This document shows, piece after piece, positions 53,871 through 63,543 of a DNA stretch of 64,000 bases. The position numbers and the translations under genes were made by a program. The stretch spans positions 58,802,778 to 58,866,777 of the forward strand of contig CM076848.1 in the NCBI GenBank assembly GCA_039519185.1, written 5' to 3'. Every line of letters begins with the position of its first letter. Position 1 is the first letter of the stretch. Origin of the DNA: Astragalus membranaceus (taxonomy: Eukaryota > Streptophyta > Magnoliopsida > Fabales > Fabaceae). The notes under the pieces are model-generated. The model did not search any database and was not told the DNA's origin. It saw nothing but the letters and a program-made list of their open reading frames with translations.

Positions 53871-54070
53871 TCATTTTCTCTCTCAGTTAATGCGCCAAGT
53901 GTTAACCGTTCCCCGTTTGTTCTCAAAACCCATCTATTCAAAAATAGAAAAAGAAAAAGAGGAAAATTCGGGTTTCCCCAAGTGGACAAAATCGGTATAA
54001 TTTCTGAATTCTTTATCTTCATTTTGCCTTGGAATATGTTTCGGCCAATTCATATTCCTCGTTAAAATTC

Positions 54071-54087
54071 AGATAAAGAGGGGCAGC
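54071..54087 (+). other. Polypurine tract of element C
   Basis: AGATAAAGAGGGGCAGC directly before the 3' LTR. Confidence 0.8.
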
Positions 54088-56152
54088 TGTCATACCCCAA
54101 TTTTGTCCGGCTTAGGTCCAAACCCTAATTTTCCACACAAAAATAAATTATGCATTGCATTTTGGGTCCTAGAAACCATTCCAAAGTTTTTGAAATCATT
54201 TTTAGGGTTAGAATGCACTTTTTGGGAAATTAGGTTTTTTAGGGTCAAAAAGGGCATTTTGGTCATTTCTCACAAAGGGGTCTATAAAAATAATTTTTGC
54301 ATGAAAATATTTTTCAATAAGCCTCATGCATGAAAATAATTTTTTAGAAAGTATAAAATTGATTTTATCATGCATATAATATATTCTTGATGAATAAGGA
54401 AGGTATCCATATTTTCAGGAAAGCAAATAATCGATTACCTTCTTGTTTCATTCAAGCCAATAATCGATTATTTGCTCTAAGAAAACAAGCCAATAATCGA
54501 TTATTTGCTCTAAGAAAACAAGCAAATAATCGATTATCCCTTTCCCCTTTTGAAGCACATAATCGATTATTAAGATGTCCATATTTTCAGGAAAGCAAAT
54601 AATCGATTACCTTCTTATTTCATTCAAGCAAATAATCGATTATTTGCTCTGTGAAAATAAGCAAATAATCGATTATCCCCTTCCCCTTTTGAAGCACATA
54701 ATCGATTATTGAATCTGAGATCCAAGGCACATAATCGATTACATCTCCCAAGTTATTTCCAACATAATCGATTACCTAGTTTCCTAAAATAGATCAAATC
54801 TAATTTCCTATAAATAGGCACCTCTTTTTTTCATTTCAAACAGACGCATTATTCACGAGATCAGAGAAAAAAACTCATTTTTGCGAGATCCCTCACATTT
54901 TAGAAAAAAAACTCTTCTACGCTTTATTTTTTTCGCTCTATCCGTTCCGTTGGTCCGTCAGAGTCGATCTTCTGCAAGAGTTAGTCGGGATTTGTGTTCT
55001 TCAGATTTGTAATATCTGTCTTCATCAGAGGTATTTCAGTCTTTTCATTTGTTAATATTTAGTTATTGTGATCCATGTGATTTAAACTTAGCTATAGCAT
55101 TTATCTACACGTTCTTGTATATTATCGTCCATTGTTGATGACGAACCATATGATTCCCACTTATGCCTAGTGAATCATGTTCTAAGTGGTGAAGATGGTC
55201 TCGGGTGATTCAGCTTGCCCCTTTCAAACCCTTTCAAAAACATTTTTTTAATTAGAACTACGTCGCTTTGATTCCCGTTTGGGATACGTAGGAGCGAGCC
55301 ACGTTCTCGTCAAGCGCCACAAATAAAAACTCTTTTCACCCCCCTAAACCAATCATTTTCATAAAACAAACAAAAATCATTTTCAAACCCATTGTTGCTA
55401 GTAGCTCATTAGAGCCTCTGTTCGTTTAGCTATTAGTGATAATGTTCTTTTCTCCTAAAAATAATAAACGACGATCCATCATAACTTTTGTTAGTTTGAT
55501 CCTCGTACAAATCAATCTCTTTCGAAAATCACTTTCAAAAAGATAATAAAAACAAGTTGTTATCAATAGTCCATCAGAACCTTTGTTCGTTTGACTAGCG
55601 GTACAACTCTTTTTGGGCATTTAGCAGTGATTCATCATAGCCTCTGCTAGTTTAATCATTTGCTAATGCTCGTCCTATTTCAAAAAACTCACTAAAAAAG
55701 ATAAAAAAACAAAAACTTTTCAAAAAAGAACCAAGAACTACGTAGCTTTGAATTCTCCATCGCACCGGGAGATACGTAGGAGCGGGCCATGTCCCGTCAA
55801 GCACTTTTCCTAAAAAACCTTTTTTCCCCCTTCCTCGCCAAAAATAAAATTTTCATTAAGCTTTCAAACAAGAAATAAATAGGCAAAATCAAGTATTTTT
55901 CAAATCAAACGTTAAAACCACACATTTAATTAGAGGTTCCCTTTCGGTAGAAAGGACGTGCGCGGTGCTAACACCTTCCTCGCACGTAATCGACCCCCGA
56001 ACCTATATCTCTAGTTTTCAAAGACCATCCGCCTTGTCCAAAAGACCTTTTTTCAATGTTTTGGTCTTAAAATTAAAATATTGGTGGCGGCTCCAAAATT
56101 TTTCCACGTTGTACATTGAGAAACCCAAGCCGGGATTTTTCGGGGTGCAACA
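54088..56152 (+). repeat. Element C 3' LTR (2,065 bp)
   Basis: Repeats 42480-44482 with scattered substitutions and an extra 62 bp. All eleven palindromes keep their spacing (offset 11,608). U5 modules are at 55255-55315 and 55735-55802. CTTT-loop hairpins are at 55412, 55492, 55577, and an additional TAGC-CTCT-GCTA at 55638-55649 within the segment lost from the 5' LTR. Confidence 0.9.
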
Positions 56153-56157
56153 GTTGT

Positions 56158-58311
56158 GTGTTAGGGCAACATGATAAATCTGGGAAGAAAGAGCATGCCA
56201 TTTACTATTTGAGCAAGAAATTCACTGACTGTGAAACAAGGTACTCGCTGCTAGAAAAGACTTGTTGTGCTTTAGCTTGGGCTGCTCATTGTTTGAGGCA
56301 GTACATGCTAAGTCACACTACTTGGTTGGTATCTAAAATGGATCCTATCAAGTACATCTTCGAGAAGCCCGCACTTACAGGGAGACTTGCCCGTTGGCAA
56401 ATGCAGTTATCAGAATATGATCTCCTATATGTCACTTAGAAAGCAATTAAGGGTAGTGCGCTGGCCGAGTACCTGGCACATCAGCCCGTTGAAGATTATC
56501 AGTCTATGCAGTATGACTTTCCAGATGAAGATATCATGGCCTTGTTTGAAGAAGGGAAATCCCCAGAAAATGAAAGATGGAGAGTGGTGTTTGATGGTGC
56601 CTCCAATATATATGGGCACGGAGCCGGGGCAGTGCTGATTTCCCCTGATAATCGCTTCATTCCGTTCACTGCCAGACTAAGCTTCCACGTCACCAATAAT
56701 ATTGCAGAATATGAGGCATGTATTCTTGGTATCCAGGCAGCCATTGATTGGAAAGTTAAGAGACTTGATGTGTACGGAGATTCAGCTCTAGTCATTCACC
56801 AAGTGAATGGTGATTGGGAGACCAGGGACTCCAAGTTGATCCCTTACCGAGATTACATTCTAGAGTTGGTTGAGCCTTTTGAGGAAATCACATTTCAGTA
56901 TCTTCCTCGCAATGAGAACCAGTTGGCTGATGCGCTAGCCACTTTGTCTTCAATGTTCAATATCAACTGCGACAAAAGCTTGACTCACATCAAGATTCAG
57001 TATCGAGATTTGCCAGCACATCATTACTGCGCGGCAATTGAGGAAGAGTCTGATAACAAGCCCCGGTACCATGACATCAAGCAGTACATCTTGAACAGAG
57101 AGTACCCTCCTGGAGCGTCAGAGAATGACAAGAGAACCCTCAGAAGACTGTCAAGGAATTTCTTTTTGAACGGTGAAGTTCTATACAAGAGGAATTATGA
57201 TATGGTCCTCCTGAGGTGTGTGGCAGAAGAAGAGGCAACAAAAATCATGAAAGAAGTCCATGAAGGCTCATTTGGGGTTCACTCCAGTGGGCACACTATG
57301 GCAAGAAAAATCTTAAGAGCTGGCTATTATTGGTTGCGAATGGAATCAGATTGCTTTAATTTCGTGAAAAGATGTCACAAGTGCCAAATCTACGCTGATC
57401 ACATTCATGTGCCACCTGCTTCCCTAAATGTCCTGACTGCATCCTGGCCATTCTCAATGTGGGGCATGGACGTCATAGGTCCTATCGAGCCTAAGGCATC
57501 AAATGGGCATCGCTTCATCCTGGTCGCTATTGATTACTTCACCAAGTGGGTTGAAGCTGCTTCATACTCCAGCATTACTAGCTCTGTGGTTGCTAAGTTC
57601 GTAAAGAGAGACCTGGTTTGTCGCTATGGGCTTCCAGACAAGATTATCACAGATAATGGCAGGAACCTGAACAGTAAGATGATGAAAGAGTTATGCGAGG
57701 ACTTCAAAATCCAACATCATAATTCTTCCCCATACCGTCCCAAGATGAATGGGGCAGTCGAAGCAGCCAATAAGAATATCAAAAGGATCGTGCAAAAGAT
57801 GGTAGTAACCTACAAAGATTGGCATGAGATGCTTCCTTCCGCTTTGCATGGGTATCGTACCTCAGTGCGTACTTCAACCGGGGTAACCCCTTTCTCTTTG
57901 GTGTATGGGTCGGAAGCAGTCCTCCCTATTGAAGTTGAGATACCCTCCCTACGGGTGCTGATGGAAACCAAGTTGGAAGAAGCAGAAAGGGTCCAGGCTC
58001 GTCTGGATCAGCTGAATCTCATTGAGGAGAAAAGAATTGCCGCCCTGTGTCATGGCCAGTTGTATCAACAAAGGACGAAGACAGCTTTCGACAAGAAGGT
58101 TCGTCCCCGAGAATTCAGCGAAGGAGACCTTGTGCTCAAGAAGATCCTGCCTATTCAGAGTGACCCCCGTGGGAAATGGACTCCTAGCTATGATGGACCA
58201 TATGCGGTAAAGAAAGCCTTTTCTGGAGGAGCATTGATACTCACCAACATGGATGGTGAGGAACTCAGAAACCCAGTCAATTCAGATTCAGTCAAGAAAT
58301 ATTACGCCTGA
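56158..58311 (+). pseudogene. Element A RNase H, second RNase H and integrase
   Basis: After C the frame continues with the first RNase H (HAIYYLSKKFTDCETRYSLL), is stopped by TAG at 56437 where CAG fits the family, and reopens. The archaeal-type second RNase H (RWRVVFDGASNIYGHGAGAV, NIAEYEACILG, YGDSALV) is the Tat-lineage hallmark. Integrase follows: zinc domain H...H...C...C (HEGSFGVHSSGH, CHKC), first Asp in GMDVIGP, second in ITDNGR (57652-57654), Glu in NGAVEAANKN (57760-57762) with 35 residues between them, and a C-terminal domain ending VKKYYA. Integrase joins cDNA to chromosomal DNA. The region from 56440 on has no stop. Confidence 0.85.
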
Positions 58312-58360
58312 AAAAAATAAAAGAAAAAAGAGGAAGATGAGCCAAGCAAGAATTAGCTCG

Positions 58361-58438
58361 CTAGGTTGAAAACCCGAAAGGGCGGCCTAGGCAAAAAAGA
58401 GCGACCCGGTGGACTGAAAACTCGCAAAGAGCGGTCCA
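58361..58438 (+). other. Twin hairpins, element A
   Basis: Hairpin 1 CTAGGT/GCCTAG (58361-58390) with inner CCC-GAAA-GGG, a GNRA tetraloop. Hairpin 2 TGGAC/GTCCA (58410-58438) with inner CTC-GCAAA-GAG. The first starts 50 nt after the integrase stop. Confidence 0.65.
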
Positions 58439-59860
58439 AGCAAAAATTAGGGACAGAAAGTTTGGACTTAAAAAAGTAAAAGAGGCAAGCAGCGCCTCCA
58501 AAAGCTTGGATTAAAGGGTGATCAAGGATATAAGTATGGATAAAAGAGGCAAGCAGCGCCTCCAAAAGATGAGCGCTCATAAGATCTGTTGCGTCCATTT
58601 TCTTGTTTTTTTTTTGGTTCCAAAAAAAAAAATTCTCAATGTACTCTTTTCAGTCGGCGCGACCTTTTGCGCGTTCGGTTTCCATATGAATAAAAAGTCC
58701 AAATTTTCCACTCCGTCTGCTTATTGTTTTATCATTGATTCCTTTTCATTTGTGCTTTAAAATGATGTTTTATGGTAGATGATAAATGAATTATGAAAAT
58801 GTGCATAAATCAGAGCATTAAAATCATTGCGAAACTTTTGAAAATCATGAGAAAAGAAATGATCTCTCGATCAGGTAAATTCAAAAGAATCAAACAAAAG
58901 CACTGATCGCGTCAAAACAATTCTCAAAAGGCTGAAGCATGACCCTCGCACCATTATGGACGACCATCGTGCCTCATAACGCAAGTCTTACGATTTGGTC
59001 GAAACAGCAAAAAAAAAAACGAGCAAAAGAGCAATAAAACAAATAAAATTCATGCATTGCATTCACCAAACATAGACAAAAAAAAAATTCATGCAAGCAA
59101 AAACAAAACTCCTGCATCACATCACATTCATCCCATCAAAAAGCAATCATGGCATTTGCATTGCATGCATTTGTTCATCTCACTTGCAGGTACAAGGACG
59201 GATAAGTACTTCGATGTTAATTCTCGCACTCAGTTCCCAGAAAATGCCCTCTTAGTTCGGAGTTCAAATGCTTTTTAGTTCGGCGCTCAAGCGTGCATTG
59301 CAGTTTGGAGTTCAAATCGCTCTCATCAGAGTTCAATGCTCCCTTCTGTTCATGGTCTCACATCGTGTACGAGCAACGCGATGGACCGCAGCCCCATGTG
59401 AGGTTCAACGGAATAGTTGTATCAGCCTAAGATACAGTGGACGCCGTGCATTGATCAGTATATCAGCTCCGGAGCTGATAACGATCCCCCCGGTCGCCCG
59501 AAAGACCAGAGATTCTCAGGATGCATGCTCCTCAAAGCCACGTGCAAACTCGGATTCGCAAGGGTTCGTTTACAGGTTTTAGGCAGCCTGGCATTTTACC
59601 GCTTTCTTCATCGTTTTCTTCATTTAGCGCTTTCCTTGCCTTTCGCAGTTAGCGTGCATGTTGTTAACCATTTCGTTTATCGTTTCCTCATCAACACTCC
59701 AAGTGTTGATTCAAAAAAAAAGAAAAGAAAAAAAGAAGAAACAGAAAAAGAAAATTCGGGTTTCTCCAAGTAGATAAAATTGGTATAATTTCTGAATTCT
59801 TTATTCATATTTTATCTTCGAAATATGTCTCGGCCAATTCATGTTTCTTGGTAAAATCCA
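58439..59860 (+). other. Element A 3' UTR
   Basis: Non-coding. AGAGGCAAGCAGCGCCTCCA is duplicated near 58480 and 58545. A GT(T/A)CGG-rich stretch (59230-59340) and the three-hairpin module follow. Open frames here lack domains. Confidence 0.55.
59418..59507 (+). other. Three-hairpin 3' UTR module, element A
   Basis: H1 TGTATC/GATACA with loop AGCCTAA (59418-59436), H2 the perfect 20-bp palindrome TATCAGCTCCGGAGCTGATA (59461-59480), H3 GGTC/GACC with loop GCCCGAAA (59492-59507). 370 nt before the 3' LTR. Confidence 0.6.
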
Positions 59861-59876
59861 GATAAAGAGGGGCAGC
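59861..59876 (+). other. Polypurine tract of element A
   Basis: GATAAAGAGGGGCAGC directly before the 3' LTR. Confidence 0.8.
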
Positions 59877-62800
59877 TGTCATACCCTAATTTTGTCCGAC
59901 TAATTGAAAAATCCCAAAATTTTATCGCTTCACATATTGTTCTAAACGCGGGTGTCTTTGGCACTCTCGTGCAACGATTTTGTTTGACACTCGCTTTGTT
60001 TTCAAAAAAGAGTCCCGAAAAAATAAGAAAAATAATAATAGTAGCTTACGCGTGTCATGCCTAAACCGTACGTATGTCCTACTATCGGGGGCATTACGTG
60101 CGTTTTCGAATTGCGTATGTGCTCCTAGTCTTAACGCGGGCGCGCGTGTCATTTCGAGTTGGGCGCGAGTGGTTGCGTCAGTACGTGTTATTTTTACCGC
60201 TTCTTTTTATTATTGTTAGTGACATAAAAAAATGGTAATGATAAAACAAAATCAGCTTTCCTTTTTATTTAACTTGTCACACATACAAACAAAACAATTA
60301 AGGTAGATAGTACCACAAAAAAGGGGAAGTCAACTCTTTTTTATACATGGAGACAAAAATAAAAACAAAAAATTATTAAAACAAAAATCAAAAAAGGAAC
60401 AGCAGGCGCTGCTGCCTTTGCTGTTGTGGCTGTTGTTGTGGCAGGAGGTATTTTGAGGATGAAACCCAAATTCCTTTCTCCTTGCCTCTTGGCTTTTCAC
60501 TTTTTGGGCAAAAACAGGTTGCTGCCCCTGCTGCCATCCCTTGCTGCTCCACTGTGTCACTGCTGCAACAATTTGGTATCCTGGGGGGTTTTGATCCCCT
60601 GCTCAGCACCCACATTACACCATAATTTTTTGCCTATAAATACAATGAACAGAAACAGTGTTAAGGGGGAACCAGGAGCAAAAGGGGAGGGGGAAGAACA
60701 ATTCTGAGAAACAACACAGGCGGAGGCACAGCAAACACAAATACAAAAAAAAGCAGAATAAAATTAGGGGAGAAAAATCAGAGAAAAATACACACGCAAG
60801 TGTAGGCAGCAGTAGTAGCAGAGCAAACGGGATAAGCTCAGAAGCTGGAATATAGGTTGGTACTACCCTGTGTATTCTTAATACCGAAACATGTAGAAAA
60901 TAGGTGTTTAATTCTTTTTTTGATACTTATTTGTTTAATCCCATTTATATGCAAACTGTTAGTAACAACTGTTGGTGTTTAAGTATGGGAGGAAACAACA
61001 AGTAATTTCTGGAAAACTCAGGATTCGGTGGTGGAAAAATTAGGAACAGATTAGGAATAGAAAATAAGCTTTGTAGGAACCTCAAAAACAAATTACGGTT
61101 TCTGTCCCTCTTTCTTAGGAAAAGAAATCATGAGTAAAATCAAATAGGATTAGAGTTAGAAAAAACTAGGTTTTAAGGATTCTGTTTTTATAAATAAAAT
61201 TAGGAAATCAGTCAAAAATATATAAAAAAGAGAGATTCGCATACCTGTAAGCTACGACTACCGTAGACGGCGGCCGTTCGCCGTAGACAAACTGTTGTCG
61301 TCGTCTACCTCCTGTCTCCGTCAATCGTAAGCATCACCACCGAAGCTCGAAACGCAGCAACACGTTGACACTGTCTGAATGTCCAGCAACTAAAAGCTTC
61401 GCCGTCGTTCCTCATGAGTCCGTCGTTATCGTCCTCGCGCCGCCGTGACCTCCGGCGATCCTCGCGAATCCTTCCTCCCTCCGATGACATCCTTCACCGT
61501 GGATCCCTCTCCACCTCCTTCTCCTTCCCATTCTTTCTCATTCGCATGGTCGCACCACCACGTGCCTCCCTTTCTCCGTCAACACCGTCCACCACCTCTT
61601 TCGTCCCCTCTCTCAATTTCTCCCTCTCGCCATCGTCTTCTCACTATCAAACCACCGGCCCACTAACGCCATTTTCGTGTCCATATCCGGCGGAAAACCA
61701 CCGCCGTGGAGAAACCGCCATCCCTCACCTTCGCCGGAGCTCACACCCTTCTCTCCGCCCTCGCGTGGCTCTCTTCTCTCTCCAACTTCGTCCCTTCTTT
61801 CTCTCTCATCGCGTAACTCTCTCTCTCTCTCTTCAAGCAAACTTCTCTCTCACTTGTGAACTTGCCGAAACGGCGCAGCAAATCAGGGAGTGAAATTAGG
61901 GTTCTGCAAATTGTACTTTACCTTTTATATGCTTGTTTATTTATTCATTTAATTTTAAAATATTTCGAAATACTAAGTACACCCCCTTGTTTTACCATAT
62001 AACACCCTTTGTTTTAATTATACACTCCTCCTGAAAGCCCAAAATTCGCAGACCAGTGAACCCAAAAACTTAAACTGGGCTACTGCTTCACGCACCCCCC
62101 CCTTAATAATACAACCCCTGTTTCTATGTGCACTTCTTGTTTTAATAGCTTGCACCCCCCTGCGGAAGCCCATCTTTTAGAATACAGCCCAGTTCACAGA
62201 AAACTAACTGGGCCTGAATTCTGCACCCATTATTTTAAAACGCAACCCTTTTCTGCTAACCACACTCTATTTTGCTACTGCACCCCCTGTTTCTCTTTTT
62301 AAATTTTGTTTCTTTCCCCTAAGCAAACTTATTTTTTCACAAACCTTTTTTTTCCAAAATAACAGATTTTCTTTTCCCTAAACAAGAATCAATCCCATTG
62401 CGAAAACTCTTCAAAATCAAACTTTGTTAGTAGTCTTGCGAAGCCTTTGCTTGCATGATTATCAACAATGAGGTACTAGTGGCGATCACTTGGAGCCTTT
62501 GCTCAATTGATCATCATGAATGCCTAATTTTCCTAAAGATTTTCACTAAACCAAAAACTTTGTTAGTAGTCTTGCGAAGCCTTTGCTTGCATGATTATTA
62601 ACAATGGGGTGCTAATGGTGGTCACTTGGAGCCTTTGCTCAATTGATCATCATGAAAGCTCAATTTTCACGATTTAACAAGATAAAAAACAAAAACCTTT
62701 TTCAAGACAACCCAGAACTACGTAGCTTTGAATTCTCCATCGCACCGGGAGATACGTAGGAGCGGATACTCTCCGTCAAGCACAACAAACCAAAAAACAT

Positions 62801-63226
62801 TTTTCCTTTCTAAGACCAAACACTTTTCCAAAATAAAACATTTTTCAAAAACAAGAACTACGTTGCTTTGAATTCTCCATCGCACCGGGAGATACGTAGG
62901 AGTGGATCCCCTCCATCAAGCGCGAAAACTAAAGATTTTTCATTAAGTCATTCATCAACAAAAGAGGTAAAAACAAAGCATTTTTCCGAATCAACTTTGC
63001 AAATCACATATTTAATTAAGGTAACCCTTTTTTGAAGGGACGTTATGAGGTGCTAATACCTTCCCCATACCTAATTAGACCCCCGAACCCAAATCTAATG
63101 GTTCCAAAGACCATTGCTTTCCAAAAAAGGTTTTTCCGATGTTTTACGTTTAAAAAATATTGGTGGTGACTCTAAAATCCCGTTGTGCGAAGAAAAATCC
63201 CTCCAAGGATTTTTCGGGGTGCGACA
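59877..63226 (+). repeat. Element A 3' LTR (3,350 bp)
   Basis: Repeats 15125-18477 with scattered substitutions and indels. TATA box at 60635-60642, CTTT-loop hairpins at 62441-62640, U5 modules at 62715-62781 and 62855-62921. In these two module copies helix 2 is CGGA/TCCG and TGGA/TCCA, a compensated difference. Confidence 0.9.
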
Positions 63227-63231
63227 CATAC
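63227..63231. repeat. Target-site duplication of element A (right)
   Basis: CATAC, identical to 15120-15124. Confidence 0.9.
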
Positions 63232-63543
63232 TAGGCGGGGAAGTCATGATCCTTAAACCTAGGCCCGTATACCATTAGGGAAAGTACTATTGGTAAGGGG
63301 GTGTTATGTTAAAAAGTTTGTTGTGCGATTCACCGGGGTTTAGCGTTCACGCAGGCGGTGTCGTATTGAGTTGTAACACGTTCACCGGGGATTAGCGTTC
63401 GCGCAGGCGGTGTCGTGTTGAATGAAAATGGATTCTTAATTGAACCGAGAGTGTAGATAGGGGTCTCGGTAGAACTCACTAAGATTGTATCTGTTGTTGT
63501 TTTACAGAGAAACAGGGAAAGAGGAGGTCCAAGAGACACGAGT
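63232..63543. other. Right flank of element A with a 51-bp direct repeat
   Basis: TTCACCGGGG(T/A)TTAGCG followed by GCAGGCGGTGTCGT occurs at 63329-63364 and 63380-63416. The flank continues the unassigned sequence interrupted at 15124. No gene recognised. Confidence 0.5.

Larger units (their letters stand above)
42480..56152 (+). mobile_element. Element C: gag-retaining Ogre deletion derivative, host of solo LTR D
   Basis: 13,673 bp, TSD GTTGT (42475-42479 and 56153-56157), LTRs of 2,003 and 2,065 bp, PBS 44485-44502, polypurine tract ending at 54087. It encodes gag but no ORF1, protease, RT or RNase H, and keeps a damaged C-terminal piece of integrase. Net length without D is about 11.2 kb. 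LTR divergence is visible but modest, so insertion is older than B and younger than A. Confidence 0.9.
15125..63226 (+). mobile_element. Element A: Ogre-type Ty3/gypsy retrotransposon hosting B, C and D
   Basis: Bounded by LTRs of 3,353 and 3,350 bp and the TSD CATAC. The order along the plus strand is LTR, PBS, leader, ORF1, gag-protease, G-patch exon, intron, RT, RNase H, second RNase H, integrase, 3' UTR, polypurine tract, LTR. The extra upstream ORF, intron and dual RNase H define the Tat/Ogre branch. Net length without B, C and their target duplications is about 19.3 kb, near the usual Ogre range. The LTR pair has many substitutions and small indels, so A is the oldest of the three. Stops in ORF1, gag and pol, a frameshift after protease and an RT deletion make it inactive even without the insertions. 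Confidence 0.9.
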
